Below the pieces are notes generated by a model. That model saw nothing but the letters and a program-made list of their open reading frames with translations, was not told the origin of the DNA and did no database searches. Shown piece after piece: positions 1 to 10,467 of a stretch of DNA of 38,122 nt (the first letter of the stretch is position 1; every line of letters begins with the position of its first letter). The stretch spans positions 1 through 38,122 of the forward strand of contig JAYMSP010000977.1 of the NCBI GenBank assembly GCA_036897095.1, read 5' to 3'. Position numbers and translations under genes: made by a program. Origin of the DNA: Plantago elongata. Its lineage: Eukaryota; Streptophyta; Magnoliopsida; Lamiales; Plantaginaceae.

Positions 1-1063
1 TCTTATTCGTTCTATGTGGATTTTTCGGCATAAAAAGAATTTTGATGGCTCTTTCGAGCGGCACAAGGCTCGTCTTGTCTGTGATGGCAGGTCTCAACAG
101 GTTGACATTGATTGTGACAAGACTTTTAGCCCGGTTGTCAAATCGGCTATTATCCGGATTGTTCTTAGCATCTCTTTCTCGCTCGTGGTCTATTCATCAA
201 CTGGATGTCAAAAATGCTTTTCTTCATGGCAATCTTCACGAAACAGTTTATATGCATCAACCATTGAGATTCAATCAAACACACCTGATAATTTGTGTGC
301 CTACTGAAGAAGTCTCTTTAGGTTTGAAGCAAGCCTCTCGAGCTTTGTACCAACAGGGCACTAGTACTTTCGGTCTCCATCTCTACAAGACCACTGTCAG
401 CTCTCTTGTCTCTTATACGGACGCTGATTGGGGCGGTTGTCCGGACACTCGCCGTTCTACTTCTGGCTATAGTGTTTTTTGACGACAATCTTTATCTCTT
501 GGTCTTCTAAGAGGCAACCAACGATCTCCAAATCTAGTGCTGAGGCTGAGTATCGAGGCGTTGCCAACGTCGTTTCTGAGTCTTGTTGGCTTCGCAATCT
601 TCTTCTGGAGCTACGTTGTCCGATTTCTAAAGCTACTTTAGTCTACTGCGACAATGTCTCCGCCATATATCTTTCCGGCAACCCCTGCAACATCAATGCA
701 CAAAACATATTGAGATGGACATTCATTTTGTCCGTGAAAAAGTTGCTAAAGGCGAAGTTCGAATTCGCCATGTTCCTTCTCGCTATCAAATAGCAAATAT
801 CTTAACGAAAGTTCCTCCGCGCATACTCTTTGATGATTTTCGTGACAGTCTCAGTGTCAAACTTCCTCTCGCTTCGACTGCGGGGGTGTGATAGACTATG
901 TAATCCTAGTTAGGTTAGACATAGCTATATATATTAGAGTCCTAGCTAGATTAGTCTTATTATTCTAATTACTAATTAAATTAGACATAGCTTCTTATAT
1001 TTTGTATATATACCTACACCATTCTATGAATAATTACAATTGGTTATTCAATAATCTTACACA
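1..1063 (+). mobile_element. Ty1/copia retrotransposon remnant, 3' part (RT fragment, RNase H, LTR)
   Basis: The 3' part of a copia polyprotein continues from outside the window. Bases 14-350 encode the start of the reverse transcriptase, with the typical KARLV, TFSPVVK and LDVKNAFLHG stretches. Around 350-400 the reading jumps to the RNase H region (YTDADWGG, then SSAEAEYRG and the VYCDNVSAIYLS stretch), so the middle of the RT, including the catalytic YVDD box, is missing. Frameshifts near 300 and 480 split the rest, and the RNase H part reads on to about 880 in shifted frames. A purine-rich tract (gcggggg, 880-886) then abuts an LTR. Family assignment is firm from motif order. The element cannot encode an active polymerase. 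The 5' part and its LTR lie outside the window. Confidence 0.9.
887..1063 (+). repeat. 3' LTR of the copia remnant
   Basis: The stretch starts TGTGATAGAC directly after the polypurine tract and ends in ...TTACACA, so it has TG...CA termini and a length near 177 bp, normal for small copia LTRs. It is AT-rich and contains the repeated phrase TTAGACATAGCT twice (about 917 and 980). The exact ends are uncertain by a few bases because the partner LTR is outside the window. Confidence 0.7.
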
Positions 1064-1082
1064 AACTTTCCTTTAGTTATTT

Positions 1083-1145
1083 TTCTTTTTTTGAAATGGC
1101 AAAGGTGACTCTAACCTAAACCTATTGGTTACACTTCGTTGTATA
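1083..1145 (+). repeat. Partial copy of a tRNA-like foldback repeat
   Basis: This block (t-run, tgactctaacctaaacctattggtt, then acttcgttgt) matches the left half and the tail of the element at 33006-33116, with the same order of words but an internal deletion and substitutions. Finding two copies in unrelated contexts marks it as a dispersed repeat. The right inverted arm is not recognisable here, so it is a degraded or partial copy. Confidence 0.55.
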
Positions 1146-2447
1146 CTTTCCTTTAGTTAATAGGATAAGCTTTGAGGCAAATTATGTTTGATTCTTACCA
1201 GTACAAGATTTGATATATGTACACATTAAAAGGATGCTAATTATAAACTCATTTTGATTTGCCCATATCCAAGAACCAAATGTAGGTAGATGTTTATGCA
1301 ACAATGAATTTTCCCTTTTCGAATGTTTCTGGGGTCGGTTCTAGTTAATGATAATTAGGAAAAGGAGTATCTAGATCTTACTAAACAATTTCTATATCTT
1401 TTCATTATATAGCTGCCTCTCTTTTTTTTTTTTTCACATCATTTAACATGTGAATTATCCTGAAATAGTCCAGGCTAAAGGTGAATACATAAAGATGTGC
1501 CCACGTTTGTTATGAAATTTATTGTGTGGATATGATATTTGGAATTGCAGTTTAGATATAATCATGTCTAGTGGCGAATCTCAAAGTAAAATTCAGTGGG
1601 GTCAAAAGTTAACACAATATGATAATTTTTTATGAAAAGTTATAGGTAAATTTTAAAACCATAAAAATTCTTATGAAAAAGAATACACAAATTTAGCTAT
1701 GAACTAGGCATCCACCTATTTTAAATCTATAATCGTAAAGCTACCTGAATCTCAAAATAATATGCAATTTTTACCTTCCTCGGTTGCTAGATGCAAACAC
1801 AAAATCTTGTAAAAGATCTACATTGGTGAGGAATTTGAGAAGCGTTTTATGTGCATGTTATAACACTGATGTCTTATTTAAAAACATTAATATTTGGTTA
1901 TGTGATGATACAATAGTCCTATTAAGTTGATCTCCAGAATACTTACCCAGATACAAAATTCAACATCACAAAATAATTATACTTTATACCCTTGAAAATA
2001 ATTATAAGATCAGGATTATGTAACTATCATTCATCTTATTGCCGGAAAATAAGAAAATCAAGACAATCAATTCAAATTCTAATATTTTTTCATACATATT
2101 CTGTACAAAACTGAGTCCAAAGGAGAAGCCAAAAGAAAATGAGTCCAAAGGAGACCCCACTGGAACCCCCTTCCCTCCGCCACTGATCATGTCACTGGTA
2201 GTTTGGCAACTCAGTATACAAATGCAATTCCGATGTTTTGCTTTGTTATAATTTAATTTGGTGTTCAAACATGACAACTCGATGATGCAGAAAAACTATC
2301 ACATACTTTGCTTTTCAAGATTCGACTCAATTCTCATTTGTGCATCTTTTCTTGTTATTCTTTATTGTATTTGAAGAATGGGGATATTACTGTACACATA
2401 CTTACCTTATTGGCAATGTATAATGTCAAAACAGCGATACTTTTAAG
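1146..2447. other. Intergenic, no gene seen; two repeat remnants
   Basis: No convincing coding sequence is present. From 1565 to about 1830 there is a diverged repeat starting AGTGGCGAATCTC and followed by an AGTGGGGTCAAAAG phrase, a style common at the ends of dispersed plant elements. A short direct repeat of gagtccaaaggaga occurs at 2113 and 2141 (28-bp spacing). It is followed by the reverse complement of a GTGGCGGAG phrase at about 2176-2187. The remainder is AT-rich and may include upstream untranslated exons of the gene at 2448. Confidence 0.5.
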
Positions 2448-2984
2448 ATGGATGATTCCCTAGTGCATTTTGTTGAAAAAGATGACATGAGTGGTCCTGA
2501 GGACAATTTGGCCCGCCGTATGAAGAATCGGGAGAGGCAACGCAGGTATAGGGCTCGGAAGCGTAATGAAGCAGATATGAGGAAGTCATTGGTTGTTTCC
2601 CAGCCGGCTCCACTGCATTACCAACAGACGCCTGTTCAATCTCTATCAACAGCTATGCAAATTGAGAGCCCAATCCCAGTTCAAAGTCCAGTTAATGCAT
2701 CCTCCCCTGACTGTCCAATGCGAGTGCACTGTCAACGTGATTGGAAAAAAGACGCTAGAAGTGTGCACTTGCACAAAAAGCAACAAGTTAGGTGTAATGG
2801 TCCTTATAATTCTGCTACAACAAATCCCGGTGGAAATCAGTCTCCTCGGCAGTGTGGTGCCAAGGCTGATCTAGTTTCCGTTGATTCTAGTGGTGCAACC
2901 CTTGAAAATAATGGGACACATGGATTGAGTTCTGGCCGAAGGCATTGGAAATCAGAAGCAAGAAACAGGAAAGCTTCAGAATGA
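2448..2984 (+). CDS. Small protein with a bZIP-like basic region (possible DNA-binding protein)
   Basis: The 178-residue frame opens with an acidic stretch (MDDSLVHFVEKDDMSGPEDN) and then a strongly basic block at residues 22-40 (LARRMKNRERQRRYRARKR). This resembles the NR-x-R-x-R-x-R pattern of bZIP basic regions. No heptad leucine zipper follows; residues 50-90 are Gln/Pro/Ser-rich and the C-terminal half is polar, ending RRHWKSEARNRKASE. In the family as generally known, such proteins are plant nuclear proteins of unclear role. The ATG lies next to the acidic block and no upstream in-frame extension is evident. Possible splice signals (donor after 3002, acceptor before 3509) suggest an intron in the 3' UTR. 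A frameshifted pseudogene is also possible: another frame across 2947-3001 also reads as plausible protein. Function is inference. Confidence 0.6.
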   Translation: MDDSLVHFVEKDDMSGPEDNLARRMKNRERQRRYRARKRNEADMRKSLVVSQPAPLHYQQTPVQSLSTAMQIESPIPVQSPVNASSPDCPMRVHCQRDWKKDARSVHLHKKQQVRCNGPYNSATTNPGGNQSPRQCGAKADLVSVDSSGATLENNGTHGLSSGRRHWKSEARNRKASE

Positions 2985-4632
2985 ATTATGCCAAGTTGAT
3001 AGGTAGGTACATCATGCATTTCTACGTCTTATTTACTTGAGGACAAAATTATCATACAATCTTTATTAGTATATGCCGCCAAAAAGTAATTTATTAAAGT
3101 GAGTGTTTGCAGTAGCTAATGGTAAATGGGTAGATCTGTAATAAAAACAGGTTGGCAAATTTGTTGGATGTTTGTAGTAAATTGCTCAAGAGCAGGTCAT
3201 ATCACTGAGTATCAACTCCAGCATTTGTCATACAGTCGTACTAAATTGCTTATGCTTTGTATATTTGGCACACAGAAATTGGATATTCACTATTCAAACA
3301 CTTGTCTTGTTTCGCTAAAAAATGAGCCAGAATCGTTTTGCAAGAATCAGTTGCAAGTCGTTCTTATGACCAGTGGAGAAGAGGAATAGTATATTGATAT
3401 TCTTAGAGTTCAAACGAAACAGCTTTTCCTTGCAATTATTATTTTAAAATTTTTGTGATTCTTACCATACTTATATATCTGATTAATATAGACCTTTCTC
3501 TGTTGCAGATGTTGATATTGGAACCTAAAACTCCTATTGAATGTTATCTATTCTATGTTCATGCTGCAAAGGTATCTGAGCACTGCCCATAATGTCTTGA
3601 AGATGGATGTTACAAATGCAATGTAAGTAGAAGTGAGTGATTGGAAAAGCTATGGCATTGGTAGCAATTGATAGTTTAATTTAATTTAGTGTTATGTGTG
3701 GTTAGAGTAGATATGAAACATATGGAATTGACTTTTTTCTAGACATCAATATGGGGATATTATTGCTTCATGCATCTAACCTTCTTCCTCATGCATCACC
3801 TCAATTGCGTATGTAAATATACTATACTTGGCGAGTTTGATGGGCGAATGTGATGATACATACGCCTGCTGCACAAGTTCTGGCCTTGAATGTCATCTGG
3901 CCGCTTTGAGCTTGTGTTTTACCAATAGGTGTGCTCTGATACATTATGTCTGAATAAAATAGGTATGTAGTTAATAGTTATGGTCTCTGCATCTAGGTTT
4001 GAGCATGTCGCACACTAGGTATGCTTTAGCTCTACTTTCATGATCTGTAGTGTAGGCTATTGCATGATCACATTTCTTTAGATTAATTTGCAATTGCATT
4101 ACATATGTTTGTTTCATATAAATCAGAAAACATGGCCAAACACAAGCTGTTGTTGCACACCTTTGAGGTCATGCCATAGAACATAGATAGCCACAAAAAG
4201 GAAAAAAAATAATAAAGAAAGGTAGGCAAGTAAAGTATCACAATCTAATCTAACCCATCTGAGGCTTTCAAGAAAGCCATTGAAACACAACCAAGATGCC
4301 CAATAATGGATCATTATTTCATACATACATCCTGCCACACCCAGTTTTTAGTACAATACATAATTAATAAAATGACACTTGACATCCTCAGTGTCACGAA
4401 AAAACTGAAATGTACCCTACTAAATCCAAATGCAGTCCGTTAATGCACAAAACAGTCCCATGACATGCCGCATTTGCAACTCTTACGAGTCAAGCAAAGG
4501 GTACTCTGTACGATTTTAAAATAAAACCAAACCAAACTACGTGCATATGATATTCATTTCTCCTGTGTTTGGATTATAGAGAAATGTAGCCCTTAATCCA
4601 GACACGTTAAAGGTTTAACTTCTTTTGTTTTT
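2985..4632. other. Probable 3' UTR with an intron, then convergent intergenic DNA
   Basis: Just after the stop codon at 2984, the sequence gatag/GTAGGT could be a 5' splice site (intron from 3003). A T-rich tract ending tgttgcag at 3508 is a good acceptor, so the last exon may be 3' UTR. Beyond about 3600 no coding sequence is recognised. The genes on either side converge here, so both 3' UTRs should end within this stretch. Clear polyadenylation sites were not assigned. Confidence 0.35.
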
Positions 4633-5034
4633 TTAGTTAGTGACTGTGCGCCTGAGATCCTCAAAGCTCCAATCTCTTCTCATGCCACTGCTCCTCATAA
4701 GCCTTGGGCTTTCTGGGTTCAACACAAATGAAGGCGGCCCGCTACCTGTGACACGGTGATGAGTGGGAGGAGAAGGTGTTGCTGCAGCTTCTTTATGGTT
4801 CTTGAATGCAGGCCCAAGATTGGATTTGGTTCTCATGTTTTTGTAGTCGGGTTTGATGTTGATCTTGTTGGTTAAGTTACCGGACCAGTTTCTCTCCACT
4901 CGACCAGTCCAGAACTTGAAATTGGACTTGTGGTGGTTGTTGTCGTCGTCGTCGTCATCATGGTGCATCTCATTCATCCTCATCCTTCTCAATTCTTCTT
5001 CTGAATCGATCCTCTTCAAGCAATTTAACGTCAT
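4633..5034 (-). CDS. Small basic protein of unknown function with an Asp/His run
   Basis: The 133-residue single-exon frame has coding character unlike its surroundings: it is GC-richer and keeps long ordered Arg/Asn/Pro segments. An N-terminal charged helix-like part (residues 7-22) is followed by HHDDDDDDNNHH (residues 24-35, encoded by a GTC-type triplet run on the plus strand). A middle FWTGRVERNWSGNL follows. The C-terminus is Pro/Ser-rich and ends in a motif-like block (SPRLMRSSGMRRDWSFEDLR, residues 109-128). No signal peptide or membrane segment is seen. The compact C-terminal block looks like a conserved plant motif, but I do not recognise the family. A weak TATA-like CAATATAATC lies about 40-50 bases upstream. 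The product is probably soluble; its role is unknown. Confidence 0.65.
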   Translation of the reverse strand: MTLNCLKRIDSEEELRRMRMNEMHHDDDDDDNNHHKSNFKFWTGRVERNWSGNLTNKINIKPDYKNMRTKSNLGPAFKNHKEAAATPSPPTHHRVTGSGPPSFVLNPESPRLMRSSGMRRDWSFEDLRRTVTN

Positions 5035-5039
5035 GATTT

Positions 5040-6755
5040 GGATTTGATTAGATTTCAGAATGAGAAAATGTAAAGATTATATTGAGAGGAGGGGGAGGAA
5101 AGATTAGCAGGGCTCTCGGGGCGTTTTTACTTTCATGTAAGTGTAATTTTTATGATAGAGTGAAAGATAATTTTTTGGGTGTTTATTACATAGGTGTTAT
5201 ATATGTACAAATGGAACCATGTATGTGTTAGATAACACAACACAAGCCAATTCTGGAATGTGAGAGAATGGAGGTGATTAATGTGAAAGTTTGAGCTCCA
5301 TATGATTGTAGGGATTGAGATAAATGAAGGACCTTTAATGTAGCCATTTTGTTCCTCCTCAATATCACTAGAGATCCTATACTCATGCTCTACCATTGTA
5401 AATTAGGTGACAATCTTCTTGTTGTCTATTTTAGGTTAAATGACTTATAATAAGATAATATGAGAATGACATTTATTGTATATGAAAATATGTACATTAC
5501 GTCAAGTGTCACCTAGATATGAGTAAATATATAAATCACAATTGTTATTAGTGGTGATTGTTAATTAACGAATTTTCGATACTAGCTTCTAGAAATTAAG
5601 GCCCATTCAATATTTTCTGTATTGTTCTCTCAACATCATCAAACTTGGTGCGTTTCGGGCCCTGCTGCAGACATCATACTTTATGGAATTACCACTCAGT
5701 AAATTTGAGAGAATCTTTAATTTTTACTTGTTCGAAAATGTTTACATAAATATAAATCCGTTCCCCCTCTTGATGACCAAACAAATATCGACACAAGTAA
5801 TAACACTTTTGGCTAGCATACTTAATTAAAATTCATTTATATTTTAATAAAATATAGGTTTGATGATAAATGTTTATTAATTTAATAACACTTTTATCGT
5901 CACTTATATATACCGTTTAAGAAATAACTTCATGGCGGAGAAAAAAGATATCCTAATCTTATCCTAATGGTTTCAACTTGTCACCACATACCACATTAAG
6001 TTCCTATTTATAAAACAAACAAAATCAAATTGGCCATAAAATAAATTAACAACAATCCAAAGTGTGGGTCACGACTGATCACGCCTCATATGATTAAGGG
6101 TTAAAGTATAATCACATGGAAATCATGATGATCGATACCTAATAACCATATACTCCAATTCTTTTATCTCCAATAATTAATGTTATCTAAATTAAAGTTA
6201 ATCACATTTGTTAAACTCCCTTTCACTATGATTATGCCTTGGATTTGATGTGCCACCCATATCCTAGGAAAAGTATGCTTGAGATAATGGACTCTCTTTT
6301 TTCTTGGCGATCGAATTGAGTTATATTGGAAATTTTGCTTCCAAGCTGTGTTTATTCTTGAAACAATCGATATGATCAAAATAGTCAAAAGGGAAAAATC
6401 AAAATAATTTATAATATGTATTGCTATAAATTATTTTCAAAGAATATTTATTATTAATTATAATATGTATTATTGTCTATTTTTTAATACAAATAATTAT
6501 TAAAATACCAGTTAATTCTTCATAGCGATTTTCTTTAATAATTAATATGAACTTATATTTTAAAGAAAAATGAAATTATATTTTTATTATACTAATGACA
6601 AAACAAGATAGTGTCCACAGTATTATTAGATTCTGGAGATTATGTGTGGCCAGCCCTTACATGCTAATGTCGGGTCTTTTTTGCATGTCCAAATGTTTAT
6701 CATACTCTACTCATATGTACGAATATGACACGCAATTTGATTTTTAAAAAATTAA
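5040..6755. other. Intergenic, AT-rich, no gene seen
   Basis: The first 100 bases are the likely leader and core promoter of the minus-strand gene at 4633-5034, with a purine-rich block (gaggagggggaggaa) near 5086-5100. The rest is AT-rich. Short open frames occur on both strands (for example 5133-5396 minus), but none has a recognisable domain or convincing coding bias. Confidence 0.5.
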
Positions 6756-6872
6756 GGAACTGATTAGAAACGATTTGAATTGAAAAATGTTCATTCAAAT
6801 AGTCTATTTTATATATAAAATAAACTATTTAAATGAACATTTTTCAATTTAAACCACTTTCCAATCAGTCAC
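6756..6872. repeat. Foldback element, MITE-like hairpin
   Basis: Two arms of about 55 bases (about 6756-6814 and 6816-6872) are near-perfect reverse complements around a TATATA centre. For example, ttgaattgaaaaatgttcatt on the left pairs with aatgaacatttttcaattt on the right. The transcript would form one long hairpin. The size and AT-rich arms fit a non-autonomous DNA transposon (MITE). No clear target-site duplication was found, so the superfamily is not assigned. A small-RNA precursor is an alternative. Confidence 0.7.
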
Positions 6873-6952
6873 TAATATTTCACTACATTGAGTCCACATT
6901 CGCAGGACTATACGCGCAGCCATATGTGCTATGTACTTATAGTATGAACTAT

Positions 6953-6955
<3 letters not shown>

Positions 6956-6988
<33 letters not shown>
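6956..6988. repeat. (AT)n microsatellite
   Basis: An uninterrupted alternation of A and T of about 30 bases. It is a simple repeat with no coding potential. Confidence 0.9.
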
Positions 6989-6992
<4 letters not shown>

Positions 6993-9117
6993 AACATTTG
7001 ACCAGTTTTAAAATTCGCTATGAATTATTTTATATCATCATCTACGTATCCAGATAACTAACTCCAAACATGGCCTATATTTTCCATGTACTCAATCCTC
7101 AATTTGCATTTCGTTAATAGTCCAGGACCAGGTCATTCAATTATTGATCGACATTTTATTCATGTTTTAAGTCCGAACCGCTCAAAATTAAAAGTTTCAA
7201 TAAATATGTATTTGCAAGCTTGTCTCCTTTTTATCTTTGAACAGTTTAATGAAGCTGGTCGTTTATACAGACTTTTTTAAAAAGAAAATTCTTTTATTGG
7301 TACTTGCCCGTTTGATATAGGAAGGACCTGACTTATTATATATTATATGCAAACACTTAAAACTCCTCATGTTATATTATATCGTAAAATTGCAATTTAT
7401 AAATGATTATTATGTATCTTGTGATTATGATTGGCGTGTTGTGGTGAATTAAGCTATGCAGTTCGGATTAAATATACGACTGACAGTTACTATGATGCTA
7501 AAGAATAATCGAGTCAAACATACGTTGACAATCTATAAAGTAACTATGACATTGGCACCACCCAAGGTTCTCAAGAAACTCATAATATACGATTAAATCA
7601 AAATCTATGGGAGGTCCGATTCACCTCCCTATTTGTCCTAAACAAGAAGGATAAAACAAACTCCACACCCCGACTCCTTAGGCGGAATTGATAAGAATTA
7701 CTAGTATTTGGTAAAACATGCATTTAAAATTTCATGTCGCCCTCAAGTTCAGGCTTATAATGATCTCAAATTATTGTCTTATAATAATTCATTCGTAATT
7801 TATTTCAACCTCTTTCTAATTAACTGCTTATTAGATAGTTTAATACGAGACAAGATATTAAGAGTAGGACTCGGTTCCTGAATGAACCTAATTCATCAAA
7901 TTATAAATTTTATCTATAATCTTGTACTTATATATTAAGATTATAACTGTTCATTATCACGATAAATGTGATAAAAGTGTGAATGTCACTTACCCAAAAC
8001 GTTGAGGTTTAAGGAGGACATGAAATAAAACCTTGAGCTAGCAGAATGTGTAAAGATTCTTGAGCTAGGTAGCCAAGATTGCACTCTCAATCAATGAGGC
8101 ATATGATAGTGTTCATTAGTCATACGGACATTGGTTGTGTGGAGAAAATGAAGATGAAGAAACAGCTGAGTGTCGCTAGTGGTGTCCTTTCCACTTATTG
8201 CAATATGAACGTACGTAACATCACTGTTTTCTCTCTGATTGTGGCATATCATTGGTCCCCTACCCTGCCTTCTGTGCCAGACTATAATACTAAAATCAAT
8301 GAATGATCGCCTTTGTACCCAATAAAGCCCGACTTATATTTGCCACAAATAATATGGACATTTCATAACTAAAATTTTAAAAAAAACATACATTTTTTTC
8401 ACACTTGTAACACAACACGTGCTTACTCACTCTAGTGTAATGCTTTGCTGTTGCACAATCGGTACAACATGTCTCAGCCTATTTCCTATTTACTTCTAAT
8501 TTATAACTCTAGACTCTTTACCACATTTAACATCCGATCTACCAAACATACTTTCTTTCATTCTGTGTTTTCCTGCTCACTTATGCCAGGATATTTCAAA
8601 GTGCTACTATTTCCTTTTCACTTATGCAATGTAGTAACATATCTCGTATCAAACTATTTAGTAGGTTGGTTTGTAATGAATCATCAAATCGGAGTAAAAG
8701 AATTATCTTATGGACAACTAACATCGTGAAATATACAAAAAATATATAATTATTATGTAGTATATAAAATGAATGTGTCTCACTTTGTGATACATTTTAA
8801 TTTTTTTTCCGAAGTTTAGCTTACCCTCTTAAGATTGAAGTATGAGAACGTGTGTAGTAGGAAAGGTACTAGAAAGTCCCTCTGTGCATTAAAAACTTTA
8901 TAATTTTTCTTGTTTTATTCTAATAACTAATTATTAATTACTTTTATTATATACTTTATCAATCATTCTATTCATTATATTAACATTTTTACTTTATCAC
9001 TCACTTACTTACAACTCTATTGGTACAATATTAATTACAAAATAAATATTTTTTATCAATTTTTAGTTTACTTCAAGAGTAAGCAACTCATTACATCACT
9101 TCCAAGTAATATAAGGG
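6989..9117. other. Intergenic, no gene seen
   Basis: AT-rich DNA with scattered short open frames (7086-7280, 8079-8306 and 8445-8729 on the plus strand). None shows a domain, a conserved motif or splice-compatible continuation, so no gene is called. No tRNA or other structured RNA was recognised. Confidence 0.5.
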
Positions 9118-9349
9118 ATCTTCATCACTTTTTTTTTTAGAACTCTATATTCATTGTATGTTTACATCATCCATTCGGGTTACAATGATAATAAACTAAC
9201 AAACTAAATACAAGACTCCATTCAGAGAATTAGCACTTCATTTCGAAAAAAATTTCATCATTACTGGGGCTCAAACCCATCACCTCATACTTGTAACCTA
9301 CTTACATATCACTCGACCACCTTATTACTCCCTAGAATCTTCATCACTT
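9118..9349 (-). mobile_element. Complete tRNA-derived SINE with target-site duplication
   Basis: Read on the minus strand, the 5' part carries RNA polymerase III promoter boxes: an A-box-like GTGGTCGAGTGATATG about 20 bases in, then a B-box-like GGGTTTGAGCCCC about 35 bases further. The body is about 200 bp and ends in an A-run (T-run on the plus strand, 9129-9138). It is flanked by a perfect 13-bp direct repeat, ATCTTCATCACTT, at 9118-9130 and 9337-9349. Pol III boxes, an A-rich tail and a long target-site duplication together define a SINE insertion. The perfect duplication suggests the insertion is not very old. The source tRNA was not determined. Confidence 0.88.
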
Positions 9350-10467
9350 AAAATCTCTGAAAGATTAGAGAAATAGTTTCAATTGGAGTTTCTTATAAGA
9401 TACTATCTAGTAGTATGAGAAACTTAGCCCTACAATTTGGAGATTTTATATTGTAAATGAACAAGGTTTCTAAGATTATTTTTAATAAATAAATAATATA
9501 AGACTATACAAGAAGTTCCGCCATTAAACGGACTTAGTCCACTCAAATCACACTTTAACTGTTTAAAAAAAAAACTTACCACTAATTAGGAGTTGGATTT
9601 TTCGGGGTGATTTTTTGTTAATTGTATATTATCAATATAAAAGTTTTGATAATTACAACAGTAAAAGTTTAAGAAGATGTTCCACATTACACCCAAGTTT
9701 ATTACGAGTGGCAATACATTTGATGCGTAATCAAGATATGATAATTATTGACTTTTCAAAGGGCTACTAATCATTAGCCAAAACTCATGTGGTACTAGTT
9801 TTTCTTAATGGCTTTTAGCTTAAATCCTTCAAATCCCTCCATTTCTAGGAATCTTGCTAAAATGGAGGTAAAAGATAACCAAAGATCAAAAGTCAAAACA
9901 TCATTTTAACTCAATTTTTGTTGGAGTTTGCGGAGATTTGGGAGAGTTGAGGTCAGCAAGACCAAATGTGGGAAATAAATTATAAATCCATAACCTAACA
10001 AACAGATGCTAATTTTGGTCACAACGGTAAATACTGAAATTATTGCCAAAAGCCACCAAGTGATTTTACTTTGTAGATATGGAGTGATATTTATAGTGTC
10101 TGCTTATTGGTCCAAAATTTAAGAAAAATAAAGTCTCTGAAACTTACCTTATTGGTCCATCTTTGTCATCAGAAGCACAGAATTCAGAAACGCAGAAAAC
10201 CTCAAGGACAGAACCCACATGTCTTATCATCATTTCTCCATAAATAAGAGACCAACCAAATTAGTTTTTGATGGGTTCAAAGATAGTATATACAGCCACA
10301 GAGTAAACATTAAACATGGTGATTGGTGGCAAAAAATCTACATACAAGAAGACACTCTGAGTAGCATCAGCTTCCACTAAACTAAGCTTAAGCATCAGCT
10401 ACGTTAACTAACAGTACTAATCGACGACACATAGCTCCAACCGATATATGTTATATGACATAGATAT
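9350..10467. other. Intergenic plus 3' UTR of the MYC2-like gene
   Basis: No coding sequence is recognised. The part nearest the MYC2-like stop codon (about 10200-10467) should be its 3' UTR on the minus strand. A definite polyadenylation signal could not be chosen. The remainder is AT-rich. Confidence 0.4.

Noticed and set aside
4123-4338. 71-residue minus-strand frame with hydrophobic stretches
   Set aside because: Hydrophobicity comes from A-rich plus-strand DNA (T-rich codons). No motif is seen and it lies in the expected 3' UTR zone.
5133-5396. 87-residue minus-strand frame starting MVEHEYRISSD
   Set aside because: The first 20 residues look protein-like, but the rest is hydrophobic and low in coding character. 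No domain, splice continuation or clear promoter supports it.
8445-8729. 94-residue plus-strand frame
   Set aside because: Composition follows AT-rich DNA; no recognised domain.
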